Of a stretch of DNA of 64,000 nucleotides, positions 38,056 through 46,433 are shown in pieces; the first letter of the stretch is position 1, and every line of letters begins with the position of its first letter. This DNA comes from Mesorhizobium sp. M8A.F.Ca.ET.218.01.1.1 (GTDB lineage: Bacteria; Pseudomonadota; Alphaproteobacteria; Rhizobiales; Rhizobiaceae): contig NZ_SRUZ01000003.1 of NCBI RefSeq assembly GCF_004791165.1, forward strand, positions 434,001 to 498,000, in the 5' to 3' direction. The position numbers and the translations under genes are program-made. Under the pieces are notes generated by a model. That model worked only from the letters and a program-made list of their open reading frames with translations, made no database searches and had not been told where the DNA came from.

Positions 38056-38664
38056 ATGGCCGGTCGCGCGCTCCTGTTATTGTCGGCCATGTGCCTGCTG
38101 GCGGCTGGCTTGAACGGCGCGGCTGCTCAGGGCCTGTTAGGCGCGCCGCCGGCAAATGCTCCGGCCGGGACCGCGCCCGATGACAGCGGCACGCCGCCGG
38201 CGACCGCGCCTGGCGGAGCTGCGGAGCCGGCGACGCCACCTGTCGCATGGCCGCCGAGCGGGCCCGCCACCCCCATCCAGCCGGGATCGCCGACAGCGGT
38301 TGTGCGGCCGTTCTACGATCAGGTCGGCCTGGAGATCGATCCGGCTCAGCGCGGCCATTTCATCGACCCGGCGAAAACCGTGCTCGACAAAAGCGATGCC
38401 TTGCGCAAATCCGGGCAGGGCGAGTGCCTGGACCCCAACATGGCGTTCGACAATGCGGACTATGACAAGGCCGAGATCGACAAGAGCCTGAAGACGCTCG
38501 AATCAATCAATGGCGATCAGGCCAAGGTCATCGTCGCCTTCGTCGTCGCCGGCAACCCGCACCGCCTTGAATGGAAGTTCAAGAAGGTCGACGGCGAATG
38601 GAAGATATCGGACCTTTTGTCGGTGACCGGCGAATGGGCGCTCAGCCAGTACCAGTGCGAATGA
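38056..38664 (+). CDS. Exported protein of unknown function (DUF3828-like), copy 2
   Basis: This 202-residue protein has a signal peptide (about residues 1-25, ending AAAQ), a Pro/Ala-rich linker (about 28-78) absent from the neighbour, and a C-terminal domain aligning with copy 1: VVRPFYDQVGLEID, GECLDPNMAFDNADYDKAEIDKSLKTL and WKFKKVDGEWKISDLLS. Its cysteines match those of copy 1. The linker may cross peptidoglycan or extend the domain from a partner. Function unknown. Confidence 0.7.
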   Translation: MAGRALLLLSAMCLLAAGLNGAAAQGLLGAPPANAPAGTAPDDSGTPPATAPGGAAEPATPPVAWPPSGPATPIQPGSPTAVVRPFYDQVGLEIDPAQRGHFIDPAKTVLDKSDALRKSGQGECLDPNMAFDNADYDKAEIDKSLKTLESINGDQAKVIVAFVVAGNPHRLEWKFKKVDGEWKISDLLSVTGEWALSQYQCE

Positions 38665-38692
38665 GCCGTCGTCAGCTTCCGGGTGGTCGGCA

Positions 38693-39568
38693 ATGAAGCT
38701 TGGCGGTTTGCTCGCGATAGCGCTAGTCGGACTCGGCGCTGCCGCTTGCGTCGTCGATTGGCGGATCGGCACGATGCTGATCGCCCGCGAACCCTGGCAA
38801 GCTTTGGCGCTGCCCGGCGACTTGCCCGTCGAGCGCGTCGTGCTCGACCAGCCCGGCGCGCCCGAACTGGTTGGCTGGGTGGCCGATCGAAAGGGCAGTT
38901 GCGGTACGATCGTTCTACTGCACGGCCGCGGCGCCAACAGGCTCGCTTTGGTGCAAAGGGCAAAATTGCTGCTCGACGCCGGTTATTCCGTCATCCTGTT
39001 CGATCTGTCGGGGCACGGCGAGAGCGGCGGGGCCGTTCAAGGTTTTGGCTACAGTGAAGGCCAGGATGCGATCCGCATCATGGCCTTCGCCAGGCAAAGG
39101 TTTCCCGACCAGAAGCTTGGCGCCGTCGGCTCATCGCTTGGTGCCGCCGCTCTCGTCTTTGCCGCCCCGCAAGCGCCTGCCGATGCCTATGTGCTGGAGC
39201 AGCTCTACGCGACCTTGCGCGAAACAACGGCTTGGCGAATGCCTTTCCACTTCTGGCGCGGTTTCCAGGCCGACGTCCTGCTGGCGCAGATGCCGCTTCG
39301 CCTCGGGTTGAGCGCCGATGACGTCAGGCCGGTCGACCGTCTCGGCAAAATCGGCAGGCCGCTGATGCTGCTCGCAGGTAGCATCGATCCCTTCATCGAT
39401 CGCGGTCAGGTACTGGCGCTGCGGAATGCTGCCGACGGCTCTCAACTGGTCTGGTTCGAAGGGGCAGGTCACGTTGACCTGCTGCGCTACGACCAGCCGC
39501 GCTATCGCGATGCTGTCCTCCCCTTCCTTGCAACAAGCCTTTGCCGGACCGGTGCCGGCAATGGCTGA
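38693..39568 (+). CDS. Alpha/beta hydrolase
   Basis: This 291-residue protein has an N-terminal membrane or signal segment (MKLGGLLAIALVGLGAAACV, with Cys19 in a poor lipobox), the oxyanion motif LLHGRG (about residues 74-79), nucleophile GSSLGA (about 144-149), acid SIDPFID (about 229) and histidine GAGHVDLL (about 259). The triad is complete; it is a serine esterase or peptidase-like enzyme facing the periplasm, substrate unknown. It follows the DUF3828-like pair closely and converges with queF. Confidence 0.85.
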   Translation: MKLGGLLAIALVGLGAAACVVDWRIGTMLIAREPWQALALPGDLPVERVVLDQPGAPELVGWVADRKGSCGTIVLLHGRGANRLALVQRAKLLLDAGYSVILFDLSGHGESGGAVQGFGYSEGQDAIRIMAFARQRFPDQKLGAVGSSLGAAALVFAAPQAPADAYVLEQLYATLRETTAWRMPFHFWRGFQADVLLAQMPLRLGLSADDVRPVDRLGKIGRPLMLLAGSIDPFIDRGQVLALRNAADGSQLVWFEGAGHVDLLRYDQPRYRDAVLPFLATSLCRTGAGNG

Positions 39569-39575
39569 CATCAGC

Positions 39576-40037
39576 TCAGCCGCGCCCGCGATAGGGGGCG
39601 ACGCCGGTGTCCGGCAGCCAGGCGCCCTCGGGCGGAGTGCCGGTCTGCCAGAAGACATCGATCGGAATGCCGCCGCGCGGATACCAATAGCCGCCTATGC
39701 GCAACCACAACGGCTTGGTCGCGGCCACGATGCGACGGCCGATCATCACCGTGCAGTCTTCATGGAAAGCGCCATGGTTGCGAAACGAGGTCATGAACAG
39801 CTTGAGCGACTTCGATTCCACCAGGGCCGCGTCGGGTGCGTAGTCGATGACGATATGGGCGAAATCCGGCTGTCCGGTCACCGGACAGAGCGAGGTGAAT
39901 TCCGGGACGGTGAAACGCACGATCGCCGGCGGTCCGTCACCGCGCTGAAACGGCACGGTTTCCAGGACCGCAGCTTCGGGACTCTGTGGCGTCTCGACGT
40001 GCGTGCCGAGTTGGGCGAGATTTTTGGTATCGATCAT
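39576..40037 (-). CDS. queF: NADPH-dependent 7-cyano-7-deazaguanine reductase
   Basis: QueF reduces preQ0 to preQ1 in queuosine biosynthesis. The 153-residue length marks the short, unimodular type. The covalent nucleophile Cys lies in [13 protein letters not shown] (about residues 48-60), the NADPH motif ESKSLKLF at about 74-81, and the substrate-binding FHEDC near 91. No preQ1 riboswitch is apparent in the 56 bases before it. It is a single gene divergent from the DgcA-like gene. Confidence 0.95.
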   Translation of the reverse strand: MIDTKNLAQLGTHVETPQSPEAAVLETVPFQRGDGPPAIVRFTVPEFTSLCPVTGQPDFAHIVIDYAPDAALVESKSLKLFMTSFRNHGAFHEDCTVMIGRRIVAATKPLWLRIGGYWYPRGGIPIDVFWQTGTPPEGAWLPDTGVAPYRGRG

Positions 40038-40093
40038 GAGCGGTTTCCTTGGATTTGCCGCTCATTAGCACAAATTAAAACGGCAGGAAGACG

Positions 40094-42139
40094 ATGACGA
40101 GCAACGACCCGCTTCTCCAACCCTACCAGCTCAAGCATTTGACGCTGAAGAATCGGGTGATGTCGACCAGCCACGAGCCGGCCTACTCGGAGGACGGCAT
40201 GCCGAAGGAGCGCTATCGGCTCTACCATGCCGAAAAGGCCAAGGGCGGCATGGCGCTGACCATGACCGCCGGCTCGGCCATCGTTTCGCGCGACAGTCCG
40301 GCCGCCTTCGGCAATCTGCACGTCTATGACGACCGCATCGTGCCGTGGCTGGCCGAACTCGCTGACGCCTGCCACGAGCATGACTGCAAGGTGATGATCC
40401 AGATCACCCATCTCGGCCGCCGTACCGGCTGGAACAAGGCCGACTGGCTGCCGGTGCTCTCGGCCTCGCCTGTGCGCGAGCCGGCGCATCGTGCTTTCCC
40501 CAAGACCATAGAGGAGTGGGACATCGAGCGCATCGTCGCCGACTATGCATCGGCCGCCCAGCGCTGCCAGGCAGCCGGTCTCGACGGCATCGAGTTCGAA
40601 TCCTACGGCCATCTGATGGACGGCTTCTGGTCGCCTGCCACCAATCATCGCGACGACGAGTATGGCGGTTCGCTCGACAACCGGTTGCGCTTCACCAACA
40701 TGGTGCTCGATGCGGTGCGGGCGGCGGTTGGCGACAAATTCGTCGTCGGCATCCGCATGGTCGCCGACGAGGATTTCGAGAAAGGCCTGTCGAAGGAGGA
40801 GGGCGTCGAGATCGCCAGGCGACTGGCCGGCTCCGGCAAGGTCGATTTCCTCAACATCATCCGTGGCTCGATCGAGACCGACGCGGCACTGACCAAGGTC
40901 ATCCCGGTGACTGGCATGCGGTCTTCGCCGCATCTCGATTTCGCCGGCGAGGTGAGGGCGGCGACGAAATTCCCGACCTTCCACGCTGCGCGCATTTCCG
41001 ACGTCGCCACCGCGCGCCACGCGATCGCCACCGGCAAGCTCGACATGGTCGGCATGACGCGTGCCCACATCGCCGATCCGCACATCATCAAGAAGGTGAT
41101 GGAGGGCCGCGAGCACGAGATCCGTCCCTGCGTGGGCGCCACCTATTGTCTCGACCGCATCTACGAGGGCGGCGAGGCGCTGTGCGTCCACAATGCGGCG
41201 ACCGGCCGCGAGGCGGATATTCCGCACGTGATCGCCAAGACGGAAGGGCCCAAGCGTAAAGTCGTGGTCGTCGGCGCAGGGGCAGGCGGACTGGAGGTGG
41301 CGCGGGTCGCGGCCGAGCGCGGCCATGAAGTAACGATCCTGGAAGCATCATCACAAGCGGGTGGGCAGGTCCGTCTGGCGACCCAGAACCCGCGCCGTAA
41401 GGAATTGATCGGTATCATCGACTGGCGTCTGGCCGAACTCGACCGGCTCGGCGTCGAGATCCGCTACGACACATGGGCAGAGAAGGACGACGTCCTGGCC
41501 CTGGCCCCTGACGTGGTGGTCGTCGCCACCGGCGGACTGCCGCAGAACCCGCCGCTGGCCTCCGGTGACAATCTCGTCACGTCGAGCTGGGACATCATGG
41601 CCGGCAGCGTCAAGCCGGCCGAGAATGTTCTTCTCTTTGACGACAATGGCGGCCATCAGGGCATGGGCGCGGCCGAACTGATTGCCAACAGCGGCTCGAA
41701 GCTGGAACTGGTTTCACCGGAGCGGTTCTTCGCCCCCGAAATGGGCGGCATGAACCACGTTCCGTACATGCGGGCCTTCCAGGAAAAGGGCGTCACCATC
41801 ACCATCAACACGCGCCTGCGCTCGGTGCGGCGCGAGGGCAATCAATTGGTCGCTGAACTCGCTTCGGACTTTGCCGATGGCTGGCACGGCGAACGCAGGG
41901 TCGACCAGGTTGTGGTCGAACACGGCACGCTGCCGCTCGACGATCTGTATCTGTCGCTGAAGCCGTTGTCGAAGAACACTGGGGCGGTCGACTACGAACG
42001 TCTGGTCAATGGAGGCGACGTTTTTCCCCAACGCAACCCCGAAGGGGGCTTCGTGCTGTTGCGCATCGGCGACGCGGTTGCCTCCCGCAACATCCACGCC
42101 GCCATCTATGACGGGATCAGGTTCGGGATCAGGATTTGA
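40094..42139 (+). CDS. DgcA/StcD-like N-methyl amino acid demethylase (FMN/FAD)
   Basis: This 681-residue protein has the same layout as the enzyme at 34306: an OYE barrel (LKHLTLKNRVMSTSHEP start) and FAD/NAD domains with VVVVGAGAGGLEVARVAAER (about residues 396-415). The cluster region reads CVGATYCLDRIYEGGEALC, which lacks the second canonical Cys and matches the dimethylglycine/N-methylproline demethylase group rather than TMADH. It probably oxidatively demethylates dimethylglycine, N-methylproline or similar. It lacks neighbouring electron-transfer subunits. The gene ends beside a long palindromic element. Confidence 0.82.
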   Translation: MTSNDPLLQPYQLKHLTLKNRVMSTSHEPAYSEDGMPKERYRLYHAEKAKGGMALTMTAGSAIVSRDSPAAFGNLHVYDDRIVPWLAELADACHEHDCKVMIQITHLGRRTGWNKADWLPVLSASPVREPAHRAFPKTIEEWDIERIVADYASAAQRCQAAGLDGIEFESYGHLMDGFWSPATNHRDDEYGGSLDNRLRFTNMVLDAVRAAVGDKFVVGIRMVADEDFEKGLSKEEGVEIARRLAGSGKVDFLNIIRGSIETDAALTKVIPVTGMRSSPHLDFAGEVRAATKFPTFHAARISDVATARHAIATGKLDMVGMTRAHIADPHIIKKVMEGREHEIRPCVGATYCLDRIYEGGEALCVHNAATGREADIPHVIAKTEGPKRKVVVVGAGAGGLEVARVAAERGHEVTILEASSQAGGQVRLATQNPRRKELIGIIDWRLAELDRLGVEIRYDTWAEKDDVLALAPDVVVVATGGLPQNPPLASGDNLVTSSWDIMAGSVKPAENVLLFDDNGGHQGMGAAELIANSGSKLELVSPERFFAPEMGGMNHVPYMRAFQEKGVTITINTRLRSVRREGNQLVAELASDFADGWHGERRVDQVVVEHGTLPLDDLYLSLKPLSKNTGAVDYERLVNGGDVFPQRNPEGGFVLLRIGDAVASRNIHAAIYDGIRFGIRI

Positions 42140-42142
42140 TTA

Positions 42143-42218
42143 CGATCAGGTGGCGCGCAACGGCCTTTGCAAGGAGAGCCACCTGCCGCTCTGGTCCGTT
42201 GCGCGCCGCGCATGATCG
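42143..42218. repeat. Long palindromic element between convergent genes
   Basis: Outer arms CGATCA (42143-42148) and TGATCG (42213-42218) enclose perfect 12-bp arms GGCGCGCAACGG (42152-42163) and CCGTTGCGCGCC (42196-42207). It occupies the space between two convergent stops and could act as a bidirectional terminator. The GTTGCGCGCC core recurs in the element at 9539-9583, so it belongs to the same interspersed family. Confidence 0.8.
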
Positions 42219-42239
42219 GCTTTCACCGGCCGTGCGATT

Positions 42240-42647
42240 CTAAAACAATTTGGCGGTCGCCATGCAAAGTACGGTGATGACCAGCAGTCCGCCGGCGATG
42301 CGTTCGCCCCTGGTCATTTTCGCGCGCAGCTCCGTTTGGGTCGCTGCATCGGCGCCAGCGAGCTGCCTGCTGGCGGAGCCCACAAGCGCGCCTTGCACAC
42401 CGGCGGCGATTAGCGCCGTCAAAATGCCGAGCGCCAGTACCTTCTCCATCGAGCCGAAAGCACCCTCATGAAAGAAATACCAGAGCAGCAATCCGGTCAG
42501 AAAAGCCAAACCGGCCGCGCCCATTTGCGGCCGGAAGAACCGCTCTGCTCGGATGTCCGGATCGCGGGCAACCGCGATGGTCGTGCCAGCCCAGAATACG
42601 CCGGCCATGACGTGCAGGCCGATGACGACGATATAAACATATTGCAT
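42240..42647 (-). CDS. Small integral membrane protein of unknown function
   Basis: This 135-residue protein has four hydrophobic segments: about residues 4-24 (YVYIVVIGLHVMAGVFWAG), 43-62, 72-95 and 115-133. His12 and the HVMAGVFWAG pattern resemble CopD/DUF2269-like membrane proteins, but I cannot assign a family firmly. GAGGAAT precedes the ATG at 42647. It is divergent from a MarR gene and shares with it a palindromic operator, so it is probably repressed by that regulator. Confidence 0.7.
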   Translation of the reverse strand: MQYVYIVVIGLHVMAGVFWAGTTIAVARDPDIRAERFFRPQMGAAGLAFLTGLLLWYFFHEGAFGSMEKVLALGILTALIAAGVQGALVGSASRQLAGADAATQTELRAKMTRGERIAGGLLVITVLCMATAKLF

Positions 42648-42717
42648 GACTGCATTCCTCTCATTCGCCCGCCGCCTGCGCGCCGCAACCATGCCGCGAT
42701 GCCATCAATAAGACAAA

Positions 42718-42747
42718 GTTAGATATCTAACGGTTAGATGTCAATCA
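42718..42747. promoter_or_regulatory. Probable MarR operator in the divergent promoter region
   Basis: The perfect 14-bp palindrome GTTAGATATCTAAC (42718-42731) is followed one base later by another half-site GTTAGATGTC (from 42733), so GTTAGAT repeats at a 15-base interval. It lies between the divergent membrane-protein and MarR genes, the expected place for an autoregulatory operator. Confidence 0.7.
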
Positions 42748-42792
42748 TGAAGCCGAGTTTCACGTTCCCACTGCTTGCTCTACTGTCAGATC

Positions 42793-43221
42793 ATGACACC
42801 GTTTGAACGCCCGCCGGTTGGTATGAACCTTGGCCGTACCGCCAAGCTTGTCGCACAGGCTTTCGACGCCGCCTTGGTTGAAGCAGGCGGCACATTGCCG
42901 GTCTGGCTCACGCTGCTGTCGGTCAAGTCGAGCGAGCTCGCCAATCAACGCGAACTTGCCGGCATGATCGGCATCCAGGGTGCGACGCTGACCCATCATC
43001 TCAATGCGATGGAGGCGCAGGGCCTGCTGACGCGGCAGCGCGATCCCCTCAACCGCCGGGTTCATCTGGTCCGGTTGACGGAGGCGGGAGAAGCGCTGTT
43101 CGAAACGTTGCGGCAAGCAGCACTTGTCTTCGACAAGCGGCTTCGCACAGGACTACCCGACGAACGTCTCGCGGAGTTTGCGCGGGTGCTGGCCGTATTG
43201 CGGGAGAATGTGGAGAGCTAG
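42793..43221 (+). CDS. MarR family transcriptional regulator
   Basis: This 142-residue protein has the MarR winged helix: helix-turn-helix ELAGMIGIQGATLTHHLNAME (about residues 54-74) and the wing QRDPLNRRVHLVRLTEAG (about 82-99) with the conserved DxRxR-like pattern. It dimerises through terminal helices. Ligand unknown. The start ATG at 42793 has a weak ribosome-binding site. It is divergent from the membrane protein gene and a palindromic operator lies between them. Confidence 0.88.
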   Translation: MTPFERPPVGMNLGRTAKLVAQAFDAALVEAGGTLPVWLTLLSVKSSELANQRELAGMIGIQGATLTHHLNAMEAQGLLTRQRDPLNRRVHLVRLTEAGEALFETLRQAALVFDKRLRTGLPDERLAEFARVLAVLRENVES

Positions 43222-43239
43222 GAGTGCCGACCTGATGGC

Positions 43240-43980
43240 TTAGTTATCATAGCTCGGGATTGTTCCAAACGCATAGTGGCGCAGTTTCAGTGCGGTGATC
43301 AGCTTGGTCAGTTGCGTCTTGCCGTCAAAGCCGTCCTGGAACATCTGGTCATGCATCAAAAGGATCAGCTTGCCGGGCTTGGCAAAGTGGCCGTAGCCGA
43401 ACAAATGATCGATCTCGCTGACCAGATGATCGACGCTCTGGACCGGCTCGCCGCTGTCCTTGTGCACCCACTCGTGGTCCCATCCATAGAGATAAAAGCC
43501 GGACGCTGTGACGAACTCATAGTCGGGGTCTTCGCGCCCGGCTTGCGCTTGCCCAAGCGAATTGTCGTTCTTCGACATCGAAGGCAGCCGGAACACGTCG
43601 CGCCCCGGCAGGCGGGCGTGCACCGCGGACTTCAGGCCCAGAACGGCATTGGCCATGAGCATGTCGGCAACCACGCCTTCCGTATCGCCATAGAAATGCC
43701 GGTAGTGATTGTAGGCGTGACTGTAGCTGTGGTTGCCGATCGTCACCAGCGGCATCGCCTTGGCGCGCCGCACCAACGTCTTGTTGGACGCACTGGCCTC
43801 GGCATGCATGCCGACCATGAACAGCGTTGCCGGAACCTGCGCCGCCTCCAAGACGTCGAGGATGTTGCTTGTGCCGTTCAGAGGACCGTCGTCGAAGGTG
43901 AGGTAGATGGTGCGATCCGCGCCATGGGCCGGCAACGCCGACATCAACATGGCTGCCAGGGCAAGCCGAAAGAATGTCAT
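43240..43980 (-). CDS. Polysaccharide deacetylase (NodB homology domain)
   Basis: This 246-residue protein has a signal peptide (about residues 1-20, ending AHGA) and carbohydrate esterase 4 motifs: TFDDGP (about 28-33) with catalytic base Asp and metal Asp, and HSYSH (about 84-88) with two metal histidines. RLPSM and LLMHDQMF match later motifs. It likely removes N-acetyl groups from an exported glycan or peptidoglycan in the periplasm. There is no nod context, so it is not assigned as nodB. Confidence 0.88.
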   Translation of the reverse strand: MTFFRLALAAMLMSALPAHGADRTIYLTFDDGPLNGTSNILDVLEAAQVPATLFMVGMHAEASASNKTLVRRAKAMPLVTIGNHSYSHAYNHYRHFYGDTEGVVADMLMANAVLGLKSAVHARLPGRDVFRLPSMSKNDNSLGQAQAGREDPDYEFVTASGFYLYGWDHEWVHKDSGEPVQSVDHLVSEIDHLFGYGHFAKPGKLILLMHDQMFQDGFDGKTQLTKLITALKLRHYAFGTIPSYDN

Positions 43981-44053
43981 GGGCCACTACCCGTTTGCGA
44001 TCAGGACAGGCCGCCATTTCATCGGCTGGTTGTCAAGCCAGGCCCGGCTCCGC

Positions 44054-46126
44054 CTACGCCAGGCTTCCCTGCAATACCGTCAGCCTGGCCTTCTTCGGCA
44101 TGCGGGCGGTCAGCCATTCCAGCGCCTTGTCATGCGGCATCGGGAAGGCGATGGAATAGCCTTGCACCTGGTCGCAGCCGATCGCCATCAGCGAGTCGAG
44201 CTCCGCCTCGGTTTCGGCGCCCTCGGCGACGATGGAGATGCCCAAACCCCGTGCAAGTTCGGTGATGGCGCGCACGATCTTGGAGTTGTCGCCATTTTCG
44301 TGGATGTTCTGGACGAAGCGGCGGTCGATCTTGAGCCGGTCGATCTCGTTGGGATTGACGTGGCTGAGCGACGCATAGCCGGTGCCGAAATCGTCGAGTT
44401 CCAGATGGACGCCGGCCGCCCGGATGTGCCGCAGCTTGGCCGCGATGCCTGTCTTCTCGTCGTCGAGGATGACGGATTCGACGATTTCCAGCGACAGTTT
44501 CTGCGGCGGCAGCCCGGCTCTCTCCAGCGTGTCGAACAGAAACGCATCGAAATCGTGCTCACGCAACTCGGTGCCCGAGACGTTGACGGCAAGCCGGCCG
44601 AAGGCAATGCCGGCACGGTTCCATTCGGCGGCTTCGTTGATCGCCTTGCTGATCACGATGCGGCCGATCTCCGGCATGAAGCCGCATTTCTCCGCGACCG
44701 GGATGAATTCGCCCGGCGAGATCATGCCGCGCTCGGGATGGTTCCAGCGCACGAGGGCCTCTATGCCGCTGATGGTGCCGTCGGTTAGCGAAACCTGTGG
44801 CTGGAAATAGACTTGGAACGCTTTTTCGGAAATGGCGACCTTGATGTCGTGTTCGAGCTGCTTGCGGTAGTCGAGTTCCCTTCGCAGTTCCTCGGAGAAG
44901 AACGAGAAGTTGCCGCCACCCATCTTCTTGGCGGAATAAAGCGCCAGATCGGCGTGGACCAGCAGGTCTTGCGCATTGTCGGCGTCGATTGGATAGACGG
45001 CGATGCCGCCGCTGGCGCCCGGAAGAATGGTGGTGCCCTGGAACACGATCGGCTCGTTGATGTGCACCAGTATGCGCCGTGCCAGCATGTTGATGTCCTC
45101 GGTGCTGCCGGCTCCGTTGAGGATCATCACGAATTCGTCGCCACCAAGCCGCGCGCACAGATCCGACGCCCGGCAGGAATCGCGCATGCGCTGTGCCGTC
45201 ACCACCAGGACATAGTCACCGGCGGCGTGGCCCAGCGTATCGTTGATCTGCTTGAAGCGGTCGAGGTCGAGCTGGACCACGGCCAGGCGCTCGCGCCGGC
45301 GATGCGCGCCTTTGATCAGCGTCTCGAAATGGTCGGTCAGGAAGGTGCGGTTGTGCAGGCCCGTCAGGCCGTCATGCACCGCGATGAAGGCCATCGAATT
45401 GCGAGCGTCGACCAATTCACGCGTTTTGCGCAGGATCGCGTTGGACATCGGCCTGAAGATGAACAGCGCCACCAGCAGGATGACGCCGAGGGTGGCATAG
45501 AACAGCGTGCGGTGGAGAGTGAGCAACTTTTCGGAGCGCTCGTCGGCGTCGGCACTGATGCGCTGGCCGAGCGCGGCATAGCCCGACAGCGTGGCATTGG
45601 CGACAGAGGCATCGAGGTTGACGCGTTCGGCGCCGCCCTTGTAGCCGCCATTGTCGCCAAGGTTGAGCTGCGATTCCAGTGCAGAGATCAGACGATCGCC
45701 GTTGGCGATCAGGCCAACCGAGAAATAGTCGAGATGGAAGGGTTTGGCGAAAAGCACGCTCTCGATCGACTTCGGATCGAGCTTGGCAGGCGATTGCGGA
45801 TCCGCGCCTGTCTGCTTGAGCAGCAGATCGTAGTTCGTCTCGAACTCCGCCGTGGCCTGCTTCAGCGCGCTGACCAGCGCCGGCTGCTTGTCGCGCGAGG
45901 CGACGCCTGTCGCGCTGGCAAGGAAGACGATGCGCTGCGACAATGTCTTCTGCGTGCCGACGATGTCGAGCAAGGTGTTGTTGTGCTGCTGCGTGGCCAT
46001 CGTCTGCTGCAGCAAAACGAAGGAGGCTGCCACCATGGCGGCAATGATCAGCAGCGCCAGCCAGTAGCCAGCCTTGATCAGCAGTATGAGCTTGCCTGAA
46101 ACGGTTTGCACCGGCTGCTGAGACAT
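44054..46126 (-). CDS. GGDEF-EAL membrane protein (c-di-GMP turnover)
   Basis: This 690-residue protein has a membrane helix at about residues 18-40, a PilJ/nitrate-sensor-like periplasmic domain (TQKTLSQRI near 60), a second membrane helix at about 208-228, a GGDEF domain with intact LGGDEF near 325, and an EAL domain with intact GIEALVRW near 453 plus ELDDFGTGYAS. Both active sites look preserved, so it could make and degrade cyclic di-GMP. The start MSQQPV at 46126 gives a sensible N-terminus; the open frame upstream is unsupported. Confidence 0.92.
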   Translation of the reverse strand: MSQQPVQTVSGKLILLIKAGYWLALLIIAAMVAASFVLLQQTMATQQHNNTLLDIVGTQKTLSQRIVFLASATGVASRDKQPALVSALKQATAEFETNYDLLLKQTGADPQSPAKLDPKSIESVLFAKPFHLDYFSVGLIANGDRLISALESQLNLGDNGGYKGGAERVNLDASVANATLSGYAALGQRISADADERSEKLLTLHRTLFYATLGVILLVALFIFRPMSNAILRKTRELVDARNSMAFIAVHDGLTGLHNRTFLTDHFETLIKGAHRRRERLAVVQLDLDRFKQINDTLGHAAGDYVLVVTAQRMRDSCRASDLCARLGGDEFVMILNGAGSTEDINMLARRILVHINEPIVFQGTTILPGASGGIAVYPIDADNAQDLLVHADLALYSAKKMGGGNFSFFSEELRRELDYRKQLEHDIKVAISEKAFQVYFQPQVSLTDGTISGIEALVRWNHPERGMISPGEFIPVAEKCGFMPEIGRIVISKAINEAAEWNRAGIAFGRLAVNVSGTELREHDFDAFLFDTLERAGLPPQKLSLEIVESVILDDEKTGIAAKLRHIRAAGVHLELDDFGTGYASLSHVNPNEIDRLKIDRRFVQNIHENGDNSKIVRAITELARGLGISIVAEGAETEAELDSLMAIGCDQVQGYSIAFPMPHDKALEWLTARMPKKARLTVLQGSLA

Positions 46127-46433
46127 GTTCGGGGGCGGCCCTCTCGCCAACGGATTTCTGTATGAGCACCATTGAACTGCAAACGTTAACAGGACCGGAA
46201 GTCGACGGCTGGCCGGCAAGGGGGAGGCGCGGAAAGATCGCGAAATGGTTATCGGGTTCTTTCGCGGCCGGCCCGCATTTGAGCATTCGTCAATCCATGC
46301 GTGCCGGATGGTCGCTTGGGCAATGTCCATCGCGTCCCCCTGATGCTGCCCGGCCACCTGATCCGGTCGCTTTTGCGATGGATTTTTTGCGCGGGCCGGA
46401 CGACAGTCTGCCCACGTCAAACGAGGCCTGATC
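46127..46433. other. 307-base gap between divergent GGDEF-EAL and kbl genes
   Basis: No gene is supported here on either strand. It must contain both promoters. The kbl ribosome-binding site GAGG lies eight bases before its ATG. I see no clear operator or riboswitch. Confidence 0.5.

Noticed and set aside
39980..40093. preQ1 riboswitch before queF
   Set aside because: No C-rich loop and A-rich tail of the preQ1-I type could be found in the short leader.
43240..43980. Nodulation gene nodB
   Set aside because: The deacetylase domain and signal peptide fit an envelope enzyme; no nod genes or nod box are nearby.
43276..44265. 329-codon plus-strand frame
   Set aside because: It is antisense to the polysaccharide deacetylase gene and lacks any recognisable domain.
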